The position numbers and the translations under genes are program-made. DNA of 47,665 nucleotides from Gammaproteobacteria bacterium (lineage in GTDB: Bacteria; Pseudomonadota; Gammaproteobacteria; HK1): the NCBI GenBank assembly GCA_009937425.1, contig JAACFO010000045.1, positions 1 through 47,665 on the forward strand, in the 5' to 3' direction. The notes under the pieces were generated by a model, which worked only from the letters and a program-made list of their open reading frames with translations, was not told the origin of the DNA and did not search any database. This document shows, piece after piece, positions 16,424-25,039 of the stretch (positions within the stretch are counted from its first letter, which is position 1; every line of letters begins with the position of its first letter).

Positions 16424-17698
16424 ATGAAAATCACGAAACTACTTTCTTTTGTCGTCCTTGCCGCGCTGGCGGCCCTGCCCTTGGGACGGGCGACAGCCGC
16501 CCAGAACGAGGTGGTCATCGGCGTCATCTACCCGCTCAGCGGCCCCGTGGCCCAGGCAGGCATCGATGCCGTGGCGGCCCTCAATACCGCCGTCGAGATC
16601 ATCAACAACGAGTCGAATCTCAACGTACCGCTCGCCAAGGGCAAGGGGCTACCCAATCTTGGTGGCGCAAAGATTCGTATCGTGGTCGCCGATCATCAGG
16701 GCAAGCCCGACATCGGACAAGGCGAAGCCGAGCGCATGATTACCCAGGAAGGCGTACACGCCATGTACGGCGCCTACTACAGCAGCGTGACCGCCGCTGG
16801 CAGCCAGGTGGCCGAGCGCAATCAGATTCCCTGGGTGAACGGCGAATCCACATCGCCGAAGCTCACCACCCGGGGCTTCAAATGGTTCTTCCGCACCACG
16901 CCCCACGATGGCGAGTTCACCCAGCTGATGTTCGAGTTCATGAACGATTTCAAGAAAAAGCTCGGCAAGGAACTCAAAAGCGTCTCCATCTTCCACGAAG
17001 ACACCCTGTGGGGCACTGACAGCGGCTCGGTGCAGAACAAGATGGCCAAGGAGAACGGTTACAAGGTGCTGCAGAAGATCGCCTACCGGGCGAAAACGAC
17101 ATCTCTCACGCCCTCGGTGCAGATCCTCAAGGCCGCGGACGCCGATGTATTCTTACCATCGTCTTATACTTCCGATGCGATGCTCTTCATGCGCACCGCC
17201 AAAGAGCTCGACTTCAATCCGAAGCTTCTTGTTGCTCAGAACGCCGGCTACACCGATCCCACGTTCGTTGCGACACTGGGTAACGACGCGGAGGGTGTCA
17301 TCACCCGCTCACCGTTCAACACGGATCTGGCGAAGACCATCCCGTTGATCAACGAGGTCAATGCGGCCTTCAAGAAACACTCCGATGGTCGCGACCTCTC
17401 CGACGTTCCGGTGCGCGCATTCACGGGCTTCATGGTGCTGGCAGATGCAATAAATCGTGCCGGTTCCACAGATCCTGAGAAGATCCGCAAGGCGCTGACG
17501 GAAACCAACATGCCCTCGGATCAGCTCATCGTTCCGTGGAAAGGCATCAAGTTCGGTCCTGACGGTCAGAACCAGCTGGTGCGGGGCATTCTCATGCAGG
17601 TGCAGAAGGGTAAGTACTGTACCGTGTATCCCTTCGATCTGGCTTCCTGCGAGCTCGTCTACCCGATGCCGACCTGGTCGGAAAAAGCCAAGATGTGA
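16424..17698 (+). CDS. ABC importer periplasmic binding protein, Leu/Ile/Val-amide class
   Basis: A 424-residue periplasmic binding protein of type I fold. Signal peptide: KITK, a hydrophobic core (residues 6-20), and a likely cut after ATA at about residue 25. The mature start NEVVIGVIYPLSGPVAQAG is typical of the hydrophobic and polar amino acid and amide binding class. AGGGGGGT precedes the ATG. It should deliver substrate to LivHM. C-terminal cysteines in KYCTVYPFDLASCE may form a disulfide. Proximity to hyuAB suggests an amide, lactam or amino-acid ligand, which is inference. Confidence 0.92.
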   Translation: MKITKLLSFVVLAALAALPLGRATAAQNEVVIGVIYPLSGPVAQAGIDAVAALNTAVEIINNESNLNVPLAKGKGLPNLGGAKIRIVVADHQGKPDIGQGEAERMITQEGVHAMYGAYYSSVTAAGSQVAERNQIPWVNGESTSPKLTTRGFKWFFRTTPHDGEFTQLMFEFMNDFKKKLGKELKSVSIFHEDTLWGTDSGSVQNKMAKENGYKVLQKIAYRAKTTSLTPSVQILKAADADVFLPSSYTSDAMLFMRTAKELDFNPKLLVAQNAGYTDPTFVATLGNDAEGVITRSPFNTDLAKTIPLINEVNAAFKKHSDGRDLSDVPVRAFTGFMVLADAINRAGSTDPEKIRKALTETNMPSDQLIVPWKGIKFGPDGQNQLVRGILMQVQKGKYCTVYPFDLASCELVYPMPTWSEKAKM

Positions 17699-17704
17699 CC
17701 GCTG

Positions 17705-17734
17705 GGCTGCCCGCTCCACGGGGAGCGGGCAGCC
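17705..17734. terminator. Bidirectional terminator hairpin
   Basis: Perfect 13-bp stem (GGCTGCCCGCTCC at 17705-17717, complement at 17722-17734) with loop ACGG, placed between the binding-protein stop and the convergent aminotransferase stop. The following T tract is weak, so factor assistance may be needed. Confidence 0.75.
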
Positions 17735-17744
17735 TTGAACCGAA

Positions 17745-18890
17745 TCAGCGGGAAGCCGCTGCGCTCGTTACCACGCTTCGACAGGTGTCTTCCAGGGCCT
17801 CCAGAGCGCGCTGGAACCTGGCAAGGGGTAAGGCGCCGAATCCGAGACGGAAAACGCGCCGCTCGTCCAGGAAGCGATCGCCGCTGGCCATGTTGATCTG
17901 GCGCTGGGCCGCGAGACGATAGAACTCTTCCACATCGGCATCATCGTAGACCGACTGTTTGAGTCTTATGCAACATAAGGCCCCGGCATCCGGTCGTACC
18001 CACTCGACCAGATCGGCGTTTTTCGCCACCCACTCTTCGACGCAGCCCAGCGCCACACCCAAACGGGCGTTTCTGTCGCCAAGAATGTGATCGGCGTTGA
18101 CCAGGATCTGGGCAGCCAGGCGCTCGTCCAAAATCGAACTGCTGATAGCTGTCTTGCCCTTGCCGATTTTCAGGTGCGCCAGCAACTCGGGATCACTGCA
18201 GGTGATCCAGCCGAGTCGCAACCCCGGTGCGCCGTGGGCTTTGGACAAGGACGAGACAGTCAGCACCCGCTCGGACAATGTTGCGCCGGACGGCTCCGCC
18301 CCGTCGGCGCCATAGGCTGCTTCGCGAAAGGTTTCGTCCAGCAACAAATAGGCCTCGGGTGATCGCTCACGCATGATCCCGAGAATCGACGCCATGACAT
18401 CGAGGCTGGTGGCAACACCCGAGGGATTGTGGGGGGACAGGAGAAGCACCAGCTTGGTGCGCTCATTGAGTAGAGGCGCGAGCCGCTCCACGTCGATCAC
18501 GTAACTATCATCGAATTGAACCGGCAGCGATCTCATTACCGCCCCCAATGCCTGGATGATGTCGAAAGTTGCGGGGAAGCCCGGAGTAACGGTGACGACC
18601 TCGTCGCCCTGATCACATAAACAAAAAACCGCCAGGTGCAGGGCCCCGATGGCGCCGTTCGTAGTCAGCACGTGATCGGGATGCACTCCGACGCTGCTCG
18701 CGATCCCGGCCCGCAGCGCGTCGTTGCCCGACGTCGTGCCGTAGCCCGCGCTTGTCTCGCGAAGCTCCGCAACCAGCCCATCATCCAGCACTTCTGCAAA
18801 TGACAGATTATTCGAGGTGCTTCTGCCGAGATCGTAACCGACGTCAGTCTCCTCCAGCGGATGCGCGCTCGTATAAAGAATTTTTCGCAT
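17745..18890 (-). CDS. Class I/II PLP aminotransferase
   Basis: A 381-residue fold-type I aminotransferase. TTNGAIGALHL occupies the phosphate-binding loop region. SPHNPSG carries the conserved Asn, LLLDETFREAAYG the Asp that contacts the PLP ring, and SSLSKAHGAPGLRLGWI the Schiff-base Lys. RVFRLGFG supplies the carboxylate-binding Arg. The substrate is not evident. It is distantly similar in layout to the aminotransferase at 37248-38372. It converges with the liv binding-protein gene and diverges from the secreted-protein gene at 18984. Confidence 0.85.
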   Translation of the reverse strand: MRKILYTSAHPLEETDVGYDLGRSTSNNLSFAEVLDDGLVAELRETSAGYGTTSGNDALRAGIASSVGVHPDHVLTTNGAIGALHLAVFCLCDQGDEVVTVTPGFPATFDIIQALGAVMRSLPVQFDDSYVIDVERLAPLLNERTKLVLLLSPHNPSGVATSLDVMASILGIMRERSPEAYLLLDETFREAAYGADGAEPSGATLSERVLTVSSLSKAHGAPGLRLGWITCSDPELLAHLKIGKGKTAISSSILDERLAAQILVNADHILGDRNARLGVALGCVEEWVAKNADLVEWVRPDAGALCCIRLKQSVYDDADVEEFYRLAAQRQINMASGDRFLDERRVFRLGFGALPLARFQRALEALEDTCRSVVTSAAASR

Positions 18891-18945
18891 GCTGAAAGAC
18901 TAACCCTTTTCCGCCAATTCCGCGTTTAAAGGCCTGAATGTCTAA

Positions 18946-18962
18946 CCCGCGGTCACCGCGGG
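18946..18962. promoter_or_regulatory. Dyad upstream of the secreted-protein gene
   Basis: CCCGCGG-TCA-CCGCGGG, a perfect 7-bp-arm dyad, lies just ahead of the AGGAG site for the gene at 18984. It could be an operator or an mRNA hairpin that limits ribosome access. Confidence 0.4.
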
Positions 18963-18983
18963 CACTCATGCAGGAGATGACAA

Positions 18984-19817
18984 ATGAGAACTAACACCTT
19001 GATATTGTACGCTTTATTCAGCTTCCTCGGTGCGGCAACCCCTATCACCGCGTGGGCTTCGGAAAGAATCCAGACCGAGCAGATTGGTGTATCCATCGTC
19101 GCCGACGATGGCAGCGTCTTTGCCCGCTACGATCTGGCTGATCGTTCCCAGCGTGGCAAGTTGCGTGCCTATCTGGAGGCCGAGCGCGGCCGCAACTACG
19201 GAATTCGCGTGCACAACTACACCGGCGGTCGCATTGGCCTGGTCATCGCCGTCGACGGGCGCAATATCATTTCGGGCCGAAAATCCCACCTGAGCACCAA
19301 GGAGCCCATGTATGTGCTCGGGCCCTACGAACAGGCCACCTACGACGGCTGGCGCACCAGCAACACCAATGTGCACCGGTTCATCTTCACCGATGCGGCG
19401 AACTCCTACGCCGACGCCTGGGGTGATCGCAGCGCCATGGGTGTTATCGCAGTGACGGCATTTCGGGAAGTACCCCGGGTCCAGCCCCAACGGCGATCGG
19501 GAGGCCAGGAGATGGCGCCCAGCGCCAGCGCGCCGGGTGAATCCCGCTCCGAAAAATCCATGCAGTCCGCGGATGCCGCCGAGGCTGCCGGCACGGGATT
19601 CGGCGAAAGTCACAATTCACCCAGCGTGCGCGTGCACTTCAAACCCCAACGGCATGCATTCGCGAAGCAATTCCTGAAATACGAATGGCGCGAAACGCTG
19701 GTGCGCCTCGGCGTCATTCGCGAATCACCGCCGATTAATCGCTTCTGGCCCGAGCAACTCGGTCAGGCGCAAAACTATGCTCCTTATCCGCCGGGCTACT
19801 GGAACCAGCGCCGCTGA
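18984..19817 (+). CDS. Secreted protein of unknown function
   Basis: A 277-residue exported protein. The signal peptide ends at about residue 26 (AWA-SE). A beta-rich domain follows at about 30-165, with GRNYGIRVHNYTGGRIGLVI, VDGRNIISGR, a GPYEQATYDGWRTS segment and FIFTDAANSYADAWGD. A Ser/Pro/Gln-rich linker covers about 166-215. The tail ends in PPGYWNQRR after a stretch rich in aromatic residues. I do not recognise a named family. Its pattern (short strands, GWR motif) suggests a periplasmic or envelope domain. AGGAG at 18971 supports the start. Confidence 0.7.
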   Translation: MRTNTLILYALFSFLGAATPITAWASERIQTEQIGVSIVADDGSVFARYDLADRSQRGKLRAYLEAERGRNYGIRVHNYTGGRIGLVIAVDGRNIISGRKSHLSTKEPMYVLGPYEQATYDGWRTSNTNVHRFIFTDAANSYADAWGDRSAMGVIAVTAFREVPRVQPQRRSGGQEMAPSASAPGESRSEKSMQSADAAEAAGTGFGESHNSPSVRVHFKPQRHAFAKQFLKYEWRETLVRLGVIRESPPINRFWPEQLGQAQNYAPYPPGYWNQRR

Positions 19818-19823
19818 AGGCCG

Positions 19824-20531
19824 TTAGAATCCGAGCCAGCGGGTAAAACCGTCCACCGGATCCCGATCGGTTCGCCAGATGTTTTCCGGAGCTCGAGCGT
19901 TGCGGTAACCAATCGCCATGCCGCAGACGATGATCTCCTCGTCAGGAACCGGCAGATGGCGGCGGACGATACTGTGATAGTTGGCGAAAGCGGCCTGGGG
20001 GCAGGTGTGAAGCCCCCGGCCGCGGGCCGCGAGCATGATGTTCTGCATGAACATGCCCAGATCCAGCCAGCTGCCAATATTGAGCCGCCGCTCAATGGTA
20101 ATGATCAACCCGATGGGCGCATCGAAGAATTGGTAATTGCGCGCCCGCTGCTCGTGCATGCGCTCCGTCTGACCGCGTTCGATGCCCAGGGATCCGTACA
20201 GGCCCCAGCCGCAGGCCCGCCGACGGCCCAGATACGGTTCGAACCAGTCCGTCGGGTAGTATTCGAACTCGCGCTCTTCGCGTTCCGGATTCGCCTCGAA
20301 ATCGGCGAGTATGTCGGCACTCAAAGCCTTCTTGACCTCGCCGGCGAGCACATAAACCTGCCACGGCTGCGTATTCGTGCCGCTGGGCGCATACCGCGCC
20401 ACGTCGAGAATTTCCTCAATGCTCTTCCGGGGCACGGGCCGATCGAGAAAGGAGCGCACGCTGTGCCGGGATCGGATTGCCTCATCGATGGACGTGGCAA
20501 CGTCGTCCATGGACTTTTTCTTCGCGCTCAT
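19824..20531 (-). CDS. Nitroreductase-family FMN oxidoreductase
   Basis: A 235-residue protein of the FMN nitroreductase fold: AIRSRHSVRSFLDRPV near the N-terminus for FMN phosphate binding, RYAPSGTNTQPWQVYVL for the flavin, then SWLDLGMFMQNIMLAARGRG and IVCGMAIGY. The ATG at 20531 overlaps the nadE stop (ATGA), so it is translated with nadE; the longer open frame upstream is inside nadE. It reduces a nitro, quinone or enone substrate with NAD(P)H. The coupling to NAD synthesis is notable but may be chance. Confidence 0.88.
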   Translation of the reverse strand: MSAKKKSMDDVATSIDEAIRSRHSVRSFLDRPVPRKSIEEILDVARYAPSGTNTQPWQVYVLAGEVKKALSADILADFEANPEREEREFEYYPTDWFEPYLGRRRACGWGLYGSLGIERGQTERMHEQRARNYQFFDAPIGLIITIERRLNIGSWLDLGMFMQNIMLAARGRGLHTCPQAAFANYHSIVRRHLPVPDEEIIVCGMAIGYRNARAPENIWRTDRDPVDGFTRWLGF

Positions 20532-22459
20532 GGAATTGCGAATACCTCGTCGATGGATGACTCGAGCACGCGTTTGCGCCGCTCGTCGTAAACCCTCGGG
20601 GTATAGTCCGGGAGCTGGCTCTCGCGCAGATCGAAGCCGAAGGCACGCTTGCTGACGACGATGATGGGGGGCGCTTGAATGCGCTTGAAGTAACTGATTT
20701 GCATTTGCCGCGCCAGCCACTCCAAATCTTCCAGCCAACTTTTCGAATCCCGGAAATAAGCGCGAAATTTATCCACTTCCGTCCACTCGAGGGCGTCCAA
20801 TAAGCTGCCGTCCAGATACCAGCCGAGAATATCCGCGGGGTGACGGCGATACTCGATCATCTGGCGCAGCAATGCGTCGTGATAGCCGTACTTGATGGGA
20901 TCGCCAAGGCCTTTGGTAACATCCTGCGCGTCGGACAGTTCGGCACTGGGCACGGTGCTGCCGTCCAGGAGATTCTCGGGAATGATCTCTTTTCCGTGGA
21001 CATGGGCATTCAGGTAACGCGCGAGGGCATGGACTTGCGGCTTGTAAAGGTCGGCGATGGGCGCGAGTGCACCGTTCACATCTCCATACAGGGTCGCGTA
21101 GCCCAGCGCCACTTCGGTCTTGTTGCCGTTATTGGTAAATATGAGCCCATGCTTGGCCGCAAGCCCGGCGAGCATATCGGCGCCGCGGATTCTGGCCTGC
21201 AGATTCTCGTCCACCAGGCGCGTGTAGTCGCCTTTTTCCCGGGCAAAGTGCGTTGCCTTAATCTTTTGGGCGAGCTGCTGGTAGATATCATCGATGGGGC
21301 AGCTCAGGTAATCGACGCCGAGCCTTTCGCACAGCACTTGCGCGTTGGCTCGCGTAACATCGGCATTGAAGCGGGTCGGCATGTTAACGGCGAATACCCG
21401 CTCCGGACCGCAGACTTGCGCGAGTAGACACGCCACCACGCTCGAATCGATGCCACCGCTGACACCGATGAGGTAGCGGCTGCGCCGGCCGCGGGTGTCG
21501 TCCAGGTGTGCTATTCCCGTCAGCAGCGCATCGTAGATGGCTTCGATCTCGCTTTGCGCGTCGCTGACCGGCGAGGCCTTCTCGCCGACAACGAGCATGT
21601 CCTCGGACCAATGAGTAGCGCGCGCGCTGATACTGCCGTCACTGTCGTAGGCTGTCGTGTCGCCGTCGAAGACCAGAATGTTCTTGCCGTTGTTTTGCGC
21701 ACCCACGTGATTGACGTAGAAAAAAGGCAGCGGCGAGCGCGCCAGCACCTCGCGCACGGTTCTGTTGCGCTTGTCGTTCTTCTGCCAGGTCCACGGCGAT
21801 GCCGATAGATTGAACACGGCCTGCGCGCCATTCGCATGATAGGCTCTCAACGTGTCGAGAGTGTCGCCGCCGCAGTTATAATCCTGGCACCAGATATCCT
21901 CACAGAGTTGCACGCCGAAGCGGAAGCTGCCGCCGTCCCGGCGGGGGACTTCGAAGGGCACCATCCAGTCGTACACGGACCGGCCGGTGCTTTCCGCGAG
22001 CTTGCGCAGGGAGTAGAAGTGCCGGTCATCGTCGAAGAAGCGGTAATTGGGATGCAGCGTCTTGGGGTGGACCCCCGCCGGCAGGCCAGCCGGAACAGCG
22101 TCGCGCCCTACCGCCTGGCCATCGTGGCATACGTGCACGGCGTTGTACTTGCGCGCTCGGCCGTCCTCACCGATAGCGGCTTTGTCCATCACCACGTTAC
22201 CGAAGATGACCGTCATCCCGCGGCTCGCGGCACGGATGTCGTCGCTATAGGCGGCGAAATCCTCCACCAGGGTGTCCAGCTCCCAGGTATCGCCCATGAG
22301 ATAGCCGGGGATGCACATCTCGGAGAACACCACCACTTCGGCGCCCGCCTTTCGGGCATCATCGATGAAGTCGACCATGCGCGCGGCATTGCGCTCGGGC
22401 CGGCCGGGAATGACCTCCATCTGCACCAGGGCGATGGGGGGCAGATCAGTGAATGCCAT
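20528..22459 (-). CDS. nadE: Glutamine-dependent NAD+ synthase
   Basis: A 643-residue two-domain enzyme that makes NAD+ from nicotinate adenine dinucleotide. The N-terminal nitrilase-like glutaminase domain (about 1-300) has VVFSEMCIPGYL with the catalytic Glu, a Lys region, and GVQLCEDIW with the nucleophile Cys. The C-terminal synthase domain (about 310-643) has the PP-loop IGVSGGIDSSVVACLL and FTNNGNKTEVALGYATLYGD. The length matches the long glutamine-using form. The ATG at 22459 is in the family position. Nitroreductase overlaps its stop. Confidence 0.95.
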   Translation of the reverse strand: MAFTDLPPIALVQMEVIPGRPERNAARMVDFIDDARKAGAEVVVFSEMCIPGYLMGDTWELDTLVEDFAAYSDDIRAASRGMTVIFGNVVMDKAAIGEDGRARKYNAVHVCHDGQAVGRDAVPAGLPAGVHPKTLHPNYRFFDDDRHFYSLRKLAESTGRSVYDWMVPFEVPRRDGGSFRFGVQLCEDIWCQDYNCGGDTLDTLRAYHANGAQAVFNLSASPWTWQKNDKRNRTVREVLARSPLPFFYVNHVGAQNNGKNILVFDGDTTAYDSDGSISARATHWSEDMLVVGEKASPVSDAQSEIEAIYDALLTGIAHLDDTRGRRSRYLIGVSGGIDSSVVACLLAQVCGPERVFAVNMPTRFNADVTRANAQVLCERLGVDYLSCPIDDIYQQLAQKIKATHFAREKGDYTRLVDENLQARIRGADMLAGLAAKHGLIFTNNGNKTEVALGYATLYGDVNGALAPIADLYKPQVHALARYLNAHVHGKEIIPENLLDGSTVPSAELSDAQDVTKGLGDPIKYGYHDALLRQMIEYRRHPADILGWYLDGSLLDALEWTEVDKFRAYFRDSKSWLEDLEWLARQMQISYFKRIQAPPIIVVSKRAFGFDLRESQLPDYTPRVYDERRKRVLESSIDEVFAIP

Positions 22460-22557
22460 GCAGGTTACTCAATTGCTGGATTACGCGAGCATCCACGGTA
22501 CTATCCGCCCCCGTCAAGCGCCAAGACCGGCGTCAAGCCCATAAACAGGAGCCACTC

Positions 22558-23667
22558 ATGGCCAATCCAGTAATAAAGGCCAACGCTTCGCGGATCCTCA
22601 TCACCGTGGCGGCCTTCGTGGTGGTGGTCGCCGGAATGCGCGCCGGCGCGGACATCATCGTGCCCTTTTTGCTGGCGCTGTTCATCGCCATTATCTGTGC
22701 ACCGGCTCTCGACTCGCTGGAGCGGCTGGGGCTGCCCAGGGCGGCGGCCATGATCGTAGTCGTCGCCGCCATCGTCGCCTTTGGTATCGGTATCACGGGT
22801 CTGGTCGGATCCTCCTTGAATCGGTTCACTGCGAGCCTCCCCGAGTATACGCAACGCCTCAACGACTACACCCACGCCGTGGAGGACTGGCTCAATAACC
22901 GCGGGGTGCCCTTCGACGCACGGGAGCTGCGCAATCTCATGGACGCCAGCAGGGTGATGAGACTGGCCGCAGACATATTCAACAGCTTCGGCGGAGTGCT
23001 GACCAATGCCTTCCTCATATTCCTGACCGTCGTATTCATCCTGTTCGAGATGGGCAGCTTCGCCATAAAACTGCGTGCAGTGGTGGACGACCCCGACGAT
23101 GCCCTTGCACGTTTCGGCAACGTCACCGGAAGCATCAAGCGCTACCTGGCCATAAAGACCATGACCAGCCTCCTCACCGGCGCCGTCATCGGCATCAGTC
23201 TGGCCTTCCTCGGCGTCGAGAACGCCGTCCTCTGGGGGCTGCTCGCCTTCATGCTCAACTACGTACCCAACATCGGCTCCATCATCGCAGCGGTGCCGGC
23301 GGTATTGTTCGCCCTGGTGCAAATCGGTGTCGGCGGCGCGCTGGCAACGGCGGCGGTCTTCGCAATCGTGAACGTGATCATCGGATCTGTGCTGGAACCG
23401 CGACTCATGGGCCGCGGGCTGGGATTGTCGACGCTGGTGGTGTTCGTATCCCTGGTGTTCTGGGGCTGGGTACTGGGGCCCGTCGGAATGTTCCTGTCCG
23501 TACCGCTCACCATGACCGTCAAGATCGCCCTCGACGCCAGAGAGGGCACGCGCTGGATCGCGGTCATGCTCGGCTCGGGTCACGAGGTTGCGCAGGCCGA
23601 GCCAGCGGCGGCTGGACCGGGGGCGAATGCGATAGAATCCGGCCCCAACGCATCCGGGGAGGATTAA
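22558..23667 (+). CDS. AI-2E family transporter (PerM-like)
   Basis: A 369-residue membrane protein of the AI-2E/PerM family. About seven to eight hydrophobic segments are seen: three near the N-terminus, a soluble stretch at about 80-150, then a membrane cluster containing LLAFMLNYVPNIGSIIAAVP (the NYVPNIGS hallmark) and EPRLMGRGLGLS. The role in the family ranges from autoinducer-2 export to ion exchange; none can be chosen here. AGGAG precedes the ATG at 22558. It runs 1 bp into the gap before the ligase gene. Confidence 0.9.
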   Translation: MANPVIKANASRILITVAAFVVVVAGMRAGADIIVPFLLALFIAIICAPALDSLERLGLPRAAAMIVVVAAIVAFGIGITGLVGSSLNRFTASLPEYTQRLNDYTHAVEDWLNNRGVPFDARELRNLMDASRVMRLAADIFNSFGGVLTNAFLIFLTVVFILFEMGSFAIKLRAVVDDPDDALARFGNVTGSIKRYLAIKTMTSLLTGAVIGISLAFLGVENAVLWGLLAFMLNYVPNIGSIIAAVPAVLFALVQIGVGGALATAAVFAIVNVIIGSVLEPRLMGRGLGLSTLVVFVSLVFWGWVLGPVGMFLSVPLTMTVKIALDAREGTRWIAVMLGSGHEVAQAEPAAAGPGANAIESGPNASGED

Positions 23668-23668
23668 C

Positions 23669-25036
23669 ATGAAGGCAAGTGAGGTTCGCACCAGCGAGGA
23701 TGCCCGTCGCATTGTCGAGCAGCGAGAGCTCAGTCACGTCAAGGTCGGCATATTCGACATGGACGGGATCTTGCGCGGCAAGTACATGTCTCGTGACAAG
23801 TTCTTCTCTGCCCTGGACTCGGGCTTCGGCTTCTGCGACGTGGTGCTCGGCTGGGATCCCCATGATCAACTCTATGACAATGTCAGCTATTCGGGCTGGC
23901 ACAAGGGCTATCCCGATGCGCCGGTGCGCATTGTTCCCGAGTGTTGCCGCGAGCTGCCCTTCGAAGAGGGCGGGCTGTTTTTCATGGCCGAGTTCGCCCC
24001 ACCCGCCGACGAGTTGTGTCCCCGCCACTTGTTGCGACGGGTGTTGGGCCGCGCCGCCGATATGGGTTTGAAGGCCTACGCCGGCTTCGAGTACGAATTT
24101 TTTGTCTTCAACGAAACCCCGAACACGGTTCGCGAGAAAAACTATCGCGATCTCGAGCCGATGGCGCCGGGGTTTTTCGGCTATTCGGTTCTGCGAAACA
24201 CCGTGCACTCGGACTTTTACCGGGATCTCCTCGCGCTCGGCGAAACCATGAATTTCCCCATCGAGGGCCTGCACGAAGAGACTGGGCCGGGGGCCCTGGA
24301 GGCGGCCATCACCGTGGATGAAGGGCTGAGTGCCGCGGACAAGGCGTCGCTGTTTAAATCATTCACGAAGATTTTTGCCCAGCGCCGAAACATGATGGCG
24401 ACCTTCATGGCCAAGTGGTCGCCGGACTGGCCCGGGCTGGGCGGTCATATTCACCTGTCGCTGCAGGATGCCGCGGGCACGGGTGTGTTCCATGACCCCG
24501 GCAAGCCCGGCAACATGAGCGATAGCATGCGTCACTTCGTCGCTGGGCAGCAAAGACTCATGCCTGAACTGCTGGCCATGATCGCGCCCACCGTCAACGC
24601 CTTCACGCGGCTGATCCCCGGTTTCTGGGCCCCAACCGACGCCAGTTGGGGCGTGGACAACCGCACTTGCGCCCTGCGGGTGATCAGCGGCAGCGAAAAG
24701 TCCCAGCGGGTGGAATTTCGCATCGGCGCAGCGGACGCGAATCCCTATATTATTCTGTCCGCCGCCCTGGCGTCGGGATTGTGGGGCATTGAGAACAAGG
24801 TGGAGCCCGAGGCGCCGGTGCAGGGCAACGCCTATGAGAAGAAGTTTCCCCGGCGGCTCGCGCTGCCGCGCACACTCTGGGAAGCAGCCCAGGCTTTAAA
24901 GACATCGAAGATGGCACGGGAGTGGTTCGGCGACGCCTTCGTGGATCACTACGTCGGCTCCAGGGAGTGGGAGGAGCGCGAGTTCCGCAAACACATCACG
25001 GATTGGGAAATGCAACGCTATTTCGAGATTATTTAG
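23669..25036 (+). CDS. Glutamine-synthetase-like gamma-glutamyl ligase
   Basis: A 455-residue member of the glutamine synthetase family, closer to PuuA or glutamyl-amine ligases than to housekeeping GlnA. Metal and ATP motifs are visible: YAGFEYEFFVF, EETGPGALEAAI, GGHIHLSLQD, and a substrate/phosphate segment VDNRTCALRVISGSE plus RVEFRIGAADANPY. These ligases use ATP to join glutamate to an amine. Its ribosome site (GGGAGGA) lies inside the preceding gene. It is coupled to aldehyde and alcohol dehydrogenases, which suggests a gamma-glutamyl route for an amino alcohol or amine. Confidence 0.9.
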   Translation: MKASEVRTSEDARRIVEQRELSHVKVGIFDMDGILRGKYMSRDKFFSALDSGFGFCDVVLGWDPHDQLYDNVSYSGWHKGYPDAPVRIVPECCRELPFEEGGLFFMAEFAPPADELCPRHLLRRVLGRAADMGLKAYAGFEYEFFVFNETPNTVREKNYRDLEPMAPGFFGYSVLRNTVHSDFYRDLLALGETMNFPIEGLHEETGPGALEAAITVDEGLSAADKASLFKSFTKIFAQRRNMMATFMAKWSPDWPGLGGHIHLSLQDAAGTGVFHDPGKPGNMSDSMRHFVAGQQRLMPELLAMIAPTVNAFTRLIPGFWAPTDASWGVDNRTCALRVISGSEKSQRVEFRIGAADANPYIILSAALASGLWGIENKVEPEAPVQGNAYEKKFPRRLALPRTLWEAAQALKTSKMAREWFGDAFVDHYVGSREWEEREFRKHITDWEMQRYFEII

Positions 25037-25039
25037 ATC

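Noticed and set aside
22501..23712. 403-residue minus-strand frame over the AI-2E gene
   Set aside because: It is rich in His, Asp and Gln, with repeated charged residues: the typical antisense of a hydrophobic membrane gene.
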